A DNA stretch of 64,000 bases from DASXKD01 sp963734725. GTDB taxonomy: Bacteria; Actinomycetota; Actinomycetes; Streptosporangiales; Streptosporangiaceae. The stretch spans positions 21,192-85,191 of the forward strand of contig CAVTIX010000003.1 of the NCBI GenBank assembly GCA_963734725.1. Direction: 5' to 3'. Within the stretch, counting starts at the first letter, position 1. Each line of letters begins with the position of its first letter. The translations under genes and the position numbers were made by a program. Below the pieces are notes generated by a model. That model saw nothing but the letters and a program-made list of their open reading frames with translations. It was not told the DNA's origin and ran no database searches. Of this stretch, positions 17,778 to 26,468 are shown one piece after another.

Positions 17778-18947
17778 ATGGGCCTTGACTTTCCCGCGTT
17801 CGCGCTGACTGAGGAGCATCAGCAGCTGCGAGCGGCCGTGCGCGCCCTCGCCGACGACAAGATCGCGCCCCGGGCGGCGGAGGTGGACGAGTCGGGCGAG
17901 TTTCCCTGGGACGTGCACGCCGCCCTGGCCAAGGCGGAGCTGACCGGGGTGCACATCCCCGAGGCCTACGGTGGGTCCGGCGCCGACGCGATCGCGACCT
18001 CCATCGTGATCGAGGAAGTGGCCCGCGCGTGCGCGTCATCCTCCCTGATCCCCGCGGTGAACAAGCTCGGCACCGTGCCGCTGCTGCTCGCCGGGACCGA
18101 GGCGGTCAAGCAGCGCTACCTGCCGCCGGTCGCCCGCGGCGAGGCCATGTTCTCCTACGCGCTGTCCGAGCCCGAGGCGGGCTCGGACGCCGCCGGCATG
18201 AAGGCACGTGCGGTCCGCGACGGCGGCGGCTACGTGCTGAACGGCACCAAGCGGTGGATCACCAACGCGGGGGTATCGGCGTACTACACGGTGATGGCGG
18301 TCACCGGCCCTGCAGCGGGGCCGTCGGGGATCTCCGCCTTCGTGGTGGAAAAGGGCGACGAGGGGTTCTCGTTCGGCGCGCCCGAACGCAAGCTCGGCAT
18401 CAAGGGCTCGCCGACCCGGGAGCTGTACTTCGACAACTGCGTGATCCCGGCGGACCGACTGGTCGGGGAGGAGGGCGGGGGCCTGCGCATCGCGCTGGCG
18501 ACGCTCGACCACACCCGGATCACCATTGCCGCGCAGGCGCTCGGCATAGCGCAGGGGGCGCTCGACTACGCCACCGGGTACGTGAAGGAACGGCGCCAGT
18601 TCGGCCGGCCGGTAGCCGACTTCCAGGGCGTGCAGTTCATGCTCGCGGACGCGGCGATGAAGCTTGAGGCCGCGCGGCAGCTCACCTACGCGGCCGCGGC
18701 GAAGTCCGAGCGTGCCATGGCCGGCGAGAAGGTCGCCGACCTGATGTTCTTCTCCTCCGCGTGCAAGTGCTTCGCGTCGGACGTGGCGATGGAGGTCACC
18801 ACGGACGCGGTCCAGTTGCTCGGCGGCTACGGGTACGTCAAGGACTACCCGGTGGAGCGGATGATGCGGGACGCGAAGATCACCCAGATCTACGAAGGGA
18901 CGAACCAGATCCAGCGCGTCGTCATGGCCCGCCAGTTGCTGAAGTAG
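17778..18947 (+). CDS. acyl-CoA dehydrogenase
   Basis: FAD enzyme of 389 residues that oxidises acyl-CoA thioesters at C2-C3; soluble, passing electrons to ETF. Family marks are YALSEPEAGSDAAGMK, RWITNAG, GIKGSPTRELYFDNC, the FAD-binding ERRQFGRPVADFQ, and the C-terminal DAKITQIYEGTNQIQR, which carries the catalytic-base region. Short-chain or branched-chain substrates are typical for this length. The gene next to purE is commonly an acyl-CoA dehydrogenase in actinomycetes; the link is positional, not metabolic. ATG 17778 is the start. Confidence 0.95.
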   Translation: MGLDFPAFALTEEHQQLRAAVRALADDKIAPRAAEVDESGEFPWDVHAALAKAELTGVHIPEAYGGSGADAIATSIVIEEVARACASSSLIPAVNKLGTVPLLLAGTEAVKQRYLPPVARGEAMFSYALSEPEAGSDAAGMKARAVRDGGGYVLNGTKRWITNAGVSAYYTVMAVTGPAAGPSGISAFVVEKGDEGFSFGAPERKLGIKGSPTRELYFDNCVIPADRLVGEEGGGLRIALATLDHTRITIAAQALGIAQGALDYATGYVKERRQFGRPVADFQGVQFMLADAAMKLEAARQLTYAAAAKSERAMAGEKVADLMFFSSACKCFASDVAMEVTTDAVQLLGGYGYVKDYPVERMMRDAKITQIYEGTNQIQRVVMARQLLK

Positions 18948-19040
18948 CCGCCATCTCCGGCGTCGCGCCCCTCGTGCCGCGGGTGAGCTTGCTGGTCCTG
19001 GCGTTGACCACATCCGTCATGAACCTGCCATGCTTGGTTG

Positions 19041-20357
19041 ATGCCTGTTAAAACACCGTCGCAGACCCGGCGGGCCCGCCTGTGGCGGTCCACCGAGTCG
19101 CAGGGCATCCCGCTGCGGGCGATCCTTGTCACGGTCGCCGTGGTGGTGGTGACCTTCATGGCCGGCAAGCTGCTGTACCGGCTGCGGGATGTGGTCCTGC
19201 TGATGGCGGTGTCGGGCTTCGTCGCCCTGCTGCTCAACCCACTGGTGGTGTACCTGCAGCGGTGGAAGGTGCCCCGCCGGGGCTTCGCCGTCGCCATCGT
19301 CACATTCTGGGCCGTGCTGGTCTTCGTCGGCCTCGCCGTCGCGTTCGGCTACCCGCTGATCCACAGCGCCACCCACCTCGCCGACCAGTTGCCTTCCTAC
19401 GTGAACCAAGCCGAGCACCCGCGGGGCTGGATCGGCCAGTTGCTCCGCCGGTACCACGTGCAGACATGGGTGCAGCACAACTCGGCAAAGATAGCCAGCT
19501 TCGCGCAGAGCCTCGGCAAGCCCGCCCTGGCCCTTGGCAAGGGCGCCATCTCGCTGCTCGTCGCGCTAGGCACGATCTTCTTCCTGGTGCTGCTCCTGCT
19601 CCTGGAGGGCCCGAAAATGCGGTCCTGGATCCTGGCCAACATGACCTCGGAGCGGGCGTCGAGGGTGACGCGGGTATCGGCCCAGGTGAACCGCGCGGTC
19701 ACCGGGTACATGGCCGGGAATCTGCTGACCTCGGTGATCGCTGGAGCCGTGGTGTTCGTCACGCTGCTGGTTCTGGGCGTGCCGTTCCCGTTCTTGTGGG
19801 CGCTATGGGTCGCGCTCGTCGACTTCCTCCCGATGATCGGCGGGGCTCTGGCCGGGATACCCACGGTGCTGTTCGCGACCACCCACTCGCTCACCGCAGG
19901 CATCGTCACCCTGATCGTCTTCCTCGCCTACACCCAGATCGAGAACCACGTGCTGAACCCGGTGGTTATGAGCAAGACGGTGCAGATCAACCCGCTGCTC
20001 GTGCTCATCTCCATCCTGGTCGCGGCCTCCATCGGCAGCTGGATCGGCGGTCTGTTCGGTGGCTTCGTCGCGGCGCTGCTCGCCATCCCGGCCGCGGGCG
20101 CAGGCCAGGTGATCGTCAGCGAACTCTGGCGTGACACTGCGCCGTCGGCGCCGGGCGACCCACCGGGGCCCGGCGCCGGGGCGGTGGCGCCCGCCGGCGC
20201 CGGGGCTGCGCCCGGTGGGGCTCGGGCGGCAGGTGCCGTGGCTGCGCCCGCTGGCGCCGGAGCCGGGACGGCTGGCGCCGGGACGGCCGTGGGCGGGTCG
20301 GCCGGGGCGGAGGGCGCCGGTAGCGAGCCGGCCGGCGTCACGAAACCCGCGACCTAG
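19041..20357 (+). CDS. AI-2E family transporter (PerM-like permease)
   Basis: Integral membrane protein of 438 residues with about eight hydrophobic segments. Family marks are LRDVVLLMAVSGFVALLLNP near the N-terminus, LVDFLPMIGGALAGIP in the middle and QIENHVLNPVVMSKTVQINPL in the later part. Members move autoinducer-2, protons or other ions; the substrate here is unknown. The last 70 residues are an Ala/Gly/Pro-rich tail (GAGAVAPAGAGAAPGG...), encoded by repetitive GC-rich DNA and probably disordered in the cytoplasm. ATG 19041 is preferred over the TTG immediately before it. Confidence 0.88.
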   Translation: MPVKTPSQTRRARLWRSTESQGIPLRAILVTVAVVVVTFMAGKLLYRLRDVVLLMAVSGFVALLLNPLVVYLQRWKVPRRGFAVAIVTFWAVLVFVGLAVAFGYPLIHSATHLADQLPSYVNQAEHPRGWIGQLLRRYHVQTWVQHNSAKIASFAQSLGKPALALGKGAISLLVALGTIFFLVLLLLLEGPKMRSWILANMTSERASRVTRVSAQVNRAVTGYMAGNLLTSVIAGAVVFVTLLVLGVPFPFLWALWVALVDFLPMIGGALAGIPTVLFATTHSLTAGIVTLIVFLAYTQIENHVLNPVVMSKTVQINPLLVLISILVAASIGSWIGGLFGGFVAALLAIPAAGAGQVIVSELWRDTAPSAPGDPPGPGAGAVAPAGAGAAPGGARAAGAVAAPAGAGAGTAGAGTAVGGSAGAEGAGSEPAGVTKPAT

Positions 20358-20815
20358 CCGGTCACCGGATCGCTGGCGGGGGCCGGCTGGCGCCTGCCTG
20401 GATCGCGAGCAGGCCCTTGCTCATGACACCGCCCCGCGCGGCGGGCAATCGGAAGCGGGGCTGCTGTGAAGCAGCGGGCCTCACCAGGCAGAATGCCTGG
20501 CTCGCGGCGCGCCGCGCCGCGCGCTGGCCTAACCGATAGCGATCATACTGATACGCATTGTCGCTCGTTGGCCTGCGGAACCAGTGCCGGCGGCGACGCG
20601 CCGCGGCTTTTTCCGCGAAATCTCAGGAATCCCACCTGTCCTTCTGGCAAGGTATCGGCCGATGGCCGAGGGCGGACGGCCCGTGAGCCCGGGGACTTCC
20701 CGGCGTCGGGCCGGGGAGCGTCCCGGAGGTCATCGCGCGACACGCTGCCCTGCCCCGCAGCGGTCCGCACCCTGGGCGCCCCGTCCCGGAGTGCATGGCC
20801 GACGGAAGGACTGCC
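20358..20815. other. intergenic region, promoter and leader of the SLT gene
   Basis: No gene is supported. A less GC-rich patch at 20530-20570 contains CATACT (20544-20549), a possible -10 element without a clear -35. Downstream, 20600-20620 can form a small hairpin with arms CGCGG and CCGCG around a T-run. I looked for a c-di-AMP riboswitch, often found before such cell-wall genes, and did not find its conserved core. Confidence 0.3.
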
Positions 20816-21493
20816 TTGTCACAGCACCGGAGGCGGCGCCCCGGACGGAGGCGTGCCGCGCGCCGGTCCGGGTTTCTGCTGCCGGCGGCGATGACTGCCA
20901 TCGCCCTGATCACCGGGACGACTGTCACTGGCTACCTGGTTGTGCGGGCCGATCACTCCAACGTGGGCGCCGCCTTCGCCGCTGCCGCGCTCCCTGGCAG
21001 CCGCGCGATGAGCGTGCTGGAGGATGCGCGCGAGCAGATGATCGTCATGAACAGCGCTTCGCACACTATGCACATCGTCGGCGCCCCCAAACTGGCGAGC
21101 ACGGCGAGCGCCACGGCTGCGACCAGCACATCTACCGGTAGCGCTGGCGGCACGGGCGCCGCTGCCACCGTGAATTTCCCGCCGCCGAACCCGGGCACGG
21201 CGCAGTTGACCGCCTACAACATGATGGCGTCATTCGGCTTTGACCCGAAGACCGAGTTCGGCTGCCTGAACAACATATGGACCCGGGAAAGCGGGTGGCG
21301 GTATAACGCCGCGAATGCCAGCGGTGCATATGGCATTCCTCAGGCGCTGCCTGGGTCGAAGATGGCCAGCGCGGGTGCGGACTGGCAGACGAACCCCGCC
21401 ACGCAGATCAAGTGGGGACTGAGTTACATCAAGGGCACTTACGGCACTCCGTGTAATGCATGGGCATTCTGGCAAGCCCACGGCTATTACTGA
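20816..21493 (+). CDS. secreted protein with C-terminal SLT/aggregation-factor-like domain
   Basis: Probable cell-wall-acting lytic transglycosylase-like protein. TTG 20816 is chosen because it sits six bases after GGAAGG; ATG 20795 would add seven residues. A twin-Arg/Lys-rich start is followed by a hydrophobic signal or anchor segment (LPAAMTAIALITGTTVTGYL), then an Ala/Ser/Thr-rich linker. A C-terminal domain of about 80 residues has NNIWTRESGWRYNAANASGAYGIPQALPG and ends CNAWAFWQAHGYY. The Glu in TRESGW matches the catalytic Glu of SLT-type domains. It stands alone. Confidence 0.85.
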   Translation: MSQHRRRRPGRRRAARRSGFLLPAAMTAIALITGTTVTGYLVVRADHSNVGAAFAAAALPGSRAMSVLEDAREQMIVMNSASHTMHIVGAPKLASTASATAATSTSTGSAGGTGAAATVNFPPPNPGTAQLTAYNMMASFGFDPKTEFGCLNNIWTRESGWRYNAANASGAYGIPQALPGSKMASAGADWQTNPATQIKWGLSYIKGTYGTPCNAWAFWQAHGYY

Positions 21494-21748
21494 GCGTGCC
21501 ACTCGGTCACATTCTGTTGCATTAAATGTGATTCATGTCACAAGCCTTTTTGGACCCACCATGGACGCTACTTCAAGTGCCCGGCGGACCAGTGCCAGCA
21601 ACCTTCACCAACCAGTGCGCCGCGGATGGCCCTGCCGGCCCGCCCCGGCAGGGGCCACCGGGGATCCACGGCCGTTTCGCGCGCTTTCCCGGCGCGCTCC
21701 CCAGGACGGCGGCACGGCTTACGCGGCGCTGCGCCTGGCGGTGCAGGC

Positions 21749-23032
21749 TTATCGCGTCCGGCCGCCAAACAGCAGTGCCCGCCGGTGCCGCCCCGGGCGC
21801 CGCGACTGATTGAGCGGCCCCAGAGGAGCGCTTGATGCCGGTGCGGTGCCAGATGCCGCACGGGCGCTCGCCGTGACCAGCGCGGCGGGTGATGGGTGGG
21901 CGGGCAACGGCGAAGCGGTCACCGTGGGGGCAGGCGCTGCCGCTGGCGGGCGTCCGGCGAAGGCCGCGCCGTCCTGTGCCAGCAACGCCGGGAGCGGGAG
22001 CGTGCCGCCGACCGGGCGAGCCCCGTCCGCGATCCCGGGCCCGTCCGGGGCGCCGTCGTCGGCAGCGCCGTTCCTGCCGCCGTCGGCCCGACCCGGGTCA
22101 CGTGCGCCGGCGCCAGCCACGCCGGCCCCGGAGACGCCGGCCCTGGAGACCCCGGCCCCGGCGGGGGCCCGCGCGACGTCGCTGGCACTGGTCCCCTCGC
22201 GGTAGCCGCTGCATGCCGCGGTCAGCAGCCGGCGGGCGCCGGCCGCGTCGGGCCGCGCCGCCGGGTCGCGCTTCATCAGCGCGAGGATCACCGGTTCCAG
22301 GGAGCCCGCTCGCGTCGCCGGCGGCGGGTCTCCGTGCACGATGCTGGCCAAGACGGCCATGGCGCTGCCCTGGCCCTCGAACGGGCCGCGCCCCTCGACT
22401 GCCGCGTACAGAGTCGCCCCGAGCGACCACAAGTCTGAGGCGGGGCTGGCGGGCTCGCCCCGGATACGTTCGGGGGCGCAAAACCCAGGTGTCCCCATGA
22501 CCATGCCCGCCTGGGTAAGCCTGGGATCGCCGTCCAGCGTGGCGATGCCGAAGTCGGTCAGCACGGCCCGGTCCTCGGGGCTGACCAAGATGTTGCCGGG
22601 CTTGACGTCCCGGTGCACCACGCCTGCCGCGTGCGCGCTGCCCAGCGCTTCGAGCAGCGTCATGCCCAGCGCCGCGGCCCGCGCCGGGGACAGCGGGCCG
22701 TCCTCGGCGAGCACCTGGGCCAGTGACCTGGACGGCACCAGCTCCATGATGATCCACGGGCTGCCTTCAGCCTCGATCACGTCGTGCACGGTGACCACGC
22801 CAGGGTGGGTGAGCCGCGCCGCGACCCGCGCCTCACGCAGCGAGCGCTCGCGCAGCACCGACCGGTCTTGCGAGGTCATCGGCCCAGGCAGGCATACTTC
22901 CTTGACCGCGACCTGACGGTCAAGCCGCAAGTCCCTGGCTCTCCACACGGTTCCCATGGCGCCATGCCCGACCAGATCCAGCAGCTCATAGCGCCCGGCG
23001 ACCACGCGTCCCGACCCGGTCACTGGTTGCAT
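21749..23032 (-). CDS. serine/threonine protein kinase, PknB-type, without membrane segment
   Basis: Hanks-type kinase of about 427 residues from the ATG at 23030-23032; an upstream reading would add 20 unlikely residues. The kinase domain is complete: GHGAMGTVW glycine loop, VAVKEV with the ATP-binding Lys, catalytic VHRDVKPGNIL, DFGIA, the APERIRGE segment and DLWSLGATLYAAVEGRGPF. After residue 270 or so the protein is Ala/Gly/Pro-rich and ends RRALLFGGRTR. Unlike typical actinobacterial PknB/PASTA kinases it shows no transmembrane helix or sensor domain; the gene may be truncated or the kinase soluble. No phosphatase is nearby. Confidence 0.88.
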   Translation of the reverse strand: MQPVTGSGRVVAGRYELLDLVGHGAMGTVWRARDLRLDRQVAVKEVCLPGPMTSQDRSVLRERSLREARVAARLTHPGVVTVHDVIEAEGSPWIIMELVPSRSLAQVLAEDGPLSPARAAALGMTLLEALGSAHAAGVVHRDVKPGNILVSPEDRAVLTDFGIATLDGDPRLTQAGMVMGTPGFCAPERIRGEPASPASDLWSLGATLYAAVEGRGPFEGQGSAMAVLASIVHGDPPPATRAGSLEPVILALMKRDPAARPDAAGARRLLTAACSGYREGTSASDVARAPAGAGVSRAGVSGAGVAGAGARDPGRADGGRNGAADDGAPDGPGIADGARPVGGTLPLPALLAQDGAAFAGRPPAAAPAPTVTASPLPAHPSPAALVTASARAASGTAPASSAPLGPLNQSRRPGRHRRALLFGGRTR

Positions 23033-23191
23033 AGGCGGGACGTTACACCGATCGGCTGGCCCGTTCCTGGGAGCTGTATAACAATTCGCCAAGTTTCGCC
23101 GTTAAGCCGGCCTTGGACGCCTCCCGGACCGCGCGAATCATGCGAATCGCAAAATCTGACGGTGATTCGGCGCTCGGCGCGCGGGTACTTC

Positions 23192-24847
23192 TCAGCGGCG
23201 GCCGATGGTGAGCAGCGGGCCGGTTGACTGGCCACCGGCCGGGCCGGTGAAGAAATCATTCCCCTTGTCGTCGACGATGATGAACGCGGGGAAGTCGCGC
23301 ACCTCGATCTTCCAGACCGCCTCCATCCCCAACTCGGGGTACTCCAGCACGTTGACCTTGGTGATGCAGTCCTGTGCCAGTTTGGCCGCCGCGCCGCCGA
23401 TAGAGCCAAGGTAGAAACCGCCGTGCGTCTGGCAGGCGGCGGTTACCGCGGCCGACCGGTTGCCTTTGGCGAGCATCACCAGCGAACCACCGGCGGCCTG
23501 GAATTGGTCCACATAAGAATCCATCCGCCCCGCTGTCGTCGGCCCGAACGACCCCGACGGATATCCCTTAGGGGTCTTGGCCGGCCCCGCGTAGTACACC
23601 GGATGATCCACCATGTACCGGGGCATCGGGTCACCGGCGGCAAGTCGTTCTGCAATTTTCGCGTGCGCGATGTCGCGGGCGACGACAAGCGGGCCGGTTA
23701 GCGCCAGCCTGGTCGCGACGGGGTGCCTGGAAAGCTCGGCCCGGATCTCGCTCATCGGGCGGGTCAGGTCGATCCGCACCACGTCCGCGGTGAGGTCCTG
23801 CTCGGATGGCTCGGGCAGATACTGTGCCGGATCGGTTTCCAGTCGTTCGAGGAACACGCCGTCGGCGGTGATCTTGCCCAGCGCCTGCCGGTCCGCGGAG
23901 CAGGAGACGGCGATGGCGACCGGGCAGGACGCGCCGTGCCGGGGCAGCCGCACGACCCGCACGTCGTGGCAGAAGTACTTGCCGCCGAACTGCGCGCCGA
24001 TGCCGATCTTCCTGGTGATCTGGAGCACCTGCTGTTCAAGCTCCTGGTCACGGAACCCGTGCCCGATGGGAGACCCGGTCGCCGGCAGCGTGTCCAGATA
24101 GCGGGCTGACGCGTACTTGGCGGTCTTCAGCGCGAACTCGGCGCTGGTGCCGCCGACGACGATCGCCAGGTGGTACGGCGGGCAGGCGGCGGTGCCCAGG
24201 GAGCGGATCTTCTCTTCGAGGAAGGCGAGCATGCTGGCTTCGTTGAGCACGGCCTTGGTCTGCTGGTACAGGAACGACTTGTTGGCCGACCCGCCGCCCT
24301 TGGCCATGAGCAGGAACTTGTACTCCTCGCCCGGGGTGGCGTACAGCTCGATCTGGGCGGGCAGATTGCTGCCGGTGTTCCGCTCGTCCCACATGGTCAG
24401 GGGTGCGAGCTGGGAGTACCGCAGGTTGAGCTGGGTGTAGGCGTCGTAGACGCCGCGGGCCAGGTGCTCCTCGTCGCGCCCGTCGGTGAGCACCCCGCCA
24501 CCGCGCTTGCCCATGATGATCGCCGTGCCGGTGTCCTGGCACATGGGGAGCACCCCTCCCGCCGCGATGCATGCGTTCTGCAGCAGGTCGCGGGCGACGT
24601 ACCGGTCGTTGGGGGAGGCCTCGGGATCGTCCAGGATGGCCCGCAGCTGGCGCAGGTGGCCGGGCCGCAGCAAATGAGCGATGTCCCGCATGCCCTCGCG
24701 GGCCAGAAGGGTGAGGAGTTCCGGCGCCACCTCGATGAATTCTCTGCCAAACGCCTGGCGTGTGGTTACCCCCTCTCCAGTGAGCTGGCGGTATTCCGTG
24801 GCATCCGCACCAAGCGGCAGCAGTTCGGTGGGCGTGAACTCGGGCAT
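23192..24847 (-). CDS. fumarate hydratase, class I (iron-sulfur)
   Basis: TCA-cycle enzyme interconverting fumarate and malate with an oxygen-sensitive 4Fe-4S cluster. It has 551 residues, the length of single-chain FumA/FumB-type enzymes. Cluster and active-site stretches visible are LPMCQDTGTAI, TAACPPYHLAIVVGGTS, KYFCHDVRVVRLPRHGASCP, and in the beta part GSFGPTTAGRMDSYVD and GGSLVMLAKGNRS. The ATG at 24845-24847 is the start. It reads away from the small ORF at 24997 and into the kinase gene region. Actinobacteria often have class II fumarase instead or as well; only class I is in this window. Confidence 0.95.
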   Translation of the reverse strand: MPEFTPTELLPLGADATEYRQLTGEGVTTRQAFGREFIEVAPELLTLLAREGMRDIAHLLRPGHLRQLRAILDDPEASPNDRYVARDLLQNACIAAGGVLPMCQDTGTAIIMGKRGGGVLTDGRDEEHLARGVYDAYTQLNLRYSQLAPLTMWDERNTGSNLPAQIELYATPGEEYKFLLMAKGGGSANKSFLYQQTKAVLNEASMLAFLEEKIRSLGTAACPPYHLAIVVGGTSAEFALKTAKYASARYLDTLPATGSPIGHGFRDQELEQQVLQITRKIGIGAQFGGKYFCHDVRVVRLPRHGASCPVAIAVSCSADRQALGKITADGVFLERLETDPAQYLPEPSEQDLTADVVRIDLTRPMSEIRAELSRHPVATRLALTGPLVVARDIAHAKIAERLAAGDPMPRYMVDHPVYYAGPAKTPKGYPSGSFGPTTAGRMDSYVDQFQAAGGSLVMLAKGNRSAAVTAACQTHGGFYLGSIGGAAAKLAQDCITKVNVLEYPELGMEAVWKIEVRDFPAFIIVDDKGNDFFTGPAGGQSTGPLLTIGRR

Positions 24848-24996
24848 TTAGGCACTTCCTCGTGCGGCGGGGCCGGACGCTTTATGGTAGGTCGCGTGCC
24901 GGGCCGGGTGACGGGCATGCATGGCAGCGATCATGCGGGGAACCTGGATGACGAACACCGGCACGGGCCCGGTGTAGCAGGTAAGGATGGCGGCCG

Positions 24997-25221
24997 ATGA
25001 GCGCTTCCGGGGCAGACACCAGTCAGGTGCAAATCGATGAGGCAGCAAGGCAACTGGAACTCGCGATCCATGATGCCCGGGTCGCCTTTGACTGCATCCA
25101 GCTGGGTGAGCTCGATCGCGCCCACACCAGCGCGATCACCGCGCGCGCGGCCGCCGATGCGGCCGAGACCCTGTTGCGGGCCGTGCTGGGAGAGGGCGGC
25201 CGCGCGATCGACGAGCCCTGA
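24997..25221 (+). CDS. small hypothetical protein, 74 residues
   Basis: ATG 24997 opens a 74-residue acidic, alanine-rich, helical protein (IDEAARQLELAIHDARVAFDCIQLGELDRAHTS...). It has no signal or membrane segment. Codon use has the high third-position GC of its neighbours, and a ribosome-like GGTAAGGA lies about a dozen bases upstream. It is divergent from fumarase, with 149 bp between starts. I do not recognise the family. Confidence 0.6.
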   Translation: MSASGADTSQVQIDEAARQLELAIHDARVAFDCIQLGELDRAHTSAITARAAADAAETLLRAVLGEGGRAIDEP

Positions 25222-25271
25222 GTGCCCGGCTTTGGCCTCGTCCGGGGCCGGCCTGGTCCGGGTGATCATAT

Positions 25272-25325
25272 TTCGTGATCATGACCTTGCTGGCGCTATT
25301 ACGCCCCGAAAGTCATGATCACGAA
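25272..25325. repeat. perfect 14-bp inverted repeat (large hairpin)
   Basis: TTCGTGATCATGAC at 25272-25285 is the exact complement of GTCATGATCACGAA at 25312-25325, with an inner GGCG...CGCC pairing. Each arm also contains TGATCA, itself a palindrome. No T-run follows, so it is not a classic terminator. It may be a repeat element or a binding site between two same-strand genes. Confidence 0.65.
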
Positions 25326-25422
25326 TGTCGTAGCGGGGAGCGCGCCGGTCCGCTTCCTGCCCAGCCATCGGGCGGTACGTGCCCCGGTATCCGCCGGTGC
25401 CGCTGCAACCTCCCCGGGGTAG

Positions 25423-25447
25423 ATTAGTGTGTGACTCACACATTAAT
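25423..25447. promoter_or_regulatory. palindromic operator, probably for the MarR regulator
   Basis: ATTA-g-TGTGTGA-c-TCACACA-t-TAAT is a near-perfect 25-bp palindrome ending 16 bp before the DUF3224 start. MarR-family repressors bind such symmetric sites in their own operon promoters, and the MarR gene is second in this operon, so autoregulation is the likely role. Confidence 0.65.
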
Positions 25448-25463
25448 TTGGAAGGAGCAGGCG

Positions 25464-25862
25464 ATGACGGCACGGGCAGAGGGCACGTTCACGGTCGCGT
25501 CCTGGTCGGAGGACACCTACTCCGAACTCGACGGCAAGGGGAAGCTCACCAAGGCCACGGTCGGCTACCGGCTCAGCGGCGGCATCGAGGGGGAGGCTAC
25601 CTGGGAGGCGCTCATGTTCTACCGCGCCGATGGCACTGCGGAGTACACCGGGCTGCAGCATGTATCGGGCCAGATCGGCGGGCGGTCCGGCACGTGCGTC
25701 ATGATCGTCGACGGCAGCTACGCCGACGGCACGGCCAGCGGCACCTGGCGGGTGATTCCCGGTTCCGGCACCGGCGGCCTGGCCGGGCTGAGCGGTTCTG
25801 GTACGAGCGTCGCGACCAGCACGCCCCCCGGCACCTTCACGTTCGACTACGAGCTTGCCTGA
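25464..25862 (+). CDS. DUF3224 domain-containing protein
   Basis: Protein of 132 residues spanning a single DUF3224 domain, a beta-barrel family related to allene-oxide-cyclase-like folds. Its function is unknown. Marks are EGTFTVASWSEDTYSE, ATWEALMFYRADGTAEYTGLQHVSGQIGGRSGTC and GTWRVIPGSGTGGLAGLSG. ATG 25464 has GAAGGAG about eight bases upstream. The downstream MarR gene overlaps its stop, so both are translated together and likely controlled by the palindrome just upstream. A role in stress or small-molecule response is only suggested by this pairing. Confidence 0.88.
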   Translation: MTARAEGTFTVASWSEDTYSELDGKGKLTKATVGYRLSGGIEGEATWEALMFYRADGTAEYTGLQHVSGQIGGRSGTCVMIVDGSYADGTASGTWRVIPGSGTGGLAGLSGSGTSVATSTPPGTFTFDYELA

Positions 25863-26406
25863 GCAGCGGTCCGGCCCGGGCATCGACCAGACAGCGAACC
25901 TGCTCGGCGCCCTGTCGCTGGTGCTCGCCGACCGGATGGCCGACGCCATGGGCGAGGCGGGCGGCAGGCCGGAGTCGGCGGCAGCCGCGCTATCGGCGCT
26001 GCTGCACTTCCTCGACCGGCCCACCGTGGACCTGCTGCGCCAGGTGCTCGGGCTGACCTCGTCGGGAACGGTGCGACTGGTTGACCGGATGGCAGGCTCG
26101 GGCTACGTCCAGCGCGGGCCGGGCAGCGACGGCCGGTCCACCACGGTGACGCTGACCGCGGCCGGCCTGGCCGCGGCGGAACGGGTCGCCGCGGCGCGGT
26201 CCGAGGTCCTCGACGGCGCGCTGGCCGGGCTGACCGATGCCGACCGGGACGCGCTGCGCCGGATCTTGGGGACGATGCTGGCCGGCCTGATCCGCGGGCC
26301 GGGGGCAACGCGCTGGATGTGCCGCCTGTGCGACACCGGGGCGTGCCGCGGCGCGGAGGGCGGCTGTCCCGTCGGGAACGCGGCCCGTGAGCGTTACCTG
26401 TCCTGA
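25855..26406 (+). CDS. MarR-family regulator with C-terminal cysteine cluster
   Basis: Winged-helix regulator of 183 residues starting at TTG 25855, eight bases before the stop of the DUF3224 gene. The DNA-binding part reads LTSSGTVRLVDRMAGSGYVQRGPGSDGRSTTVTLT, which carries the wing. After the dimerisation helices comes CRLCDTGACRGAEGGCPV, four cysteines in a compact C-x2-C-x4-C-x6-C pattern near the C-terminus. Such a cluster could sense oxidants, metals or electrophiles. It probably represses its own operon through the palindrome at 25423-25447. Confidence 0.85.
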   Translation: MPEQRSGPGIDQTANLLGALSLVLADRMADAMGEAGGRPESAAAALSALLHFLDRPTVDLLRQVLGLTSSGTVRLVDRMAGSGYVQRGPGSDGRSTTVTLTAAGLAAAERVAAARSEVLDGALAGLTDADRDALRRILGTMLAGLIRGPGATRWMCRLCDTGACRGAEGGCPVGNAARERYLS

Positions 26407-26468
26407 CCGCTTCCTCAGGCCCTCAGGGGGCTGGGCGAGCGTCCCGGTTGGCCGGTTAGCACATGCCG

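Noticed and set aside
20358..20815. c-di-AMP (ydaO-type) riboswitch upstream of the SLT gene
   Set aside because: Expected from the gene type, but the conserved core (a GTCAGCTAAC-like segment) is not present.
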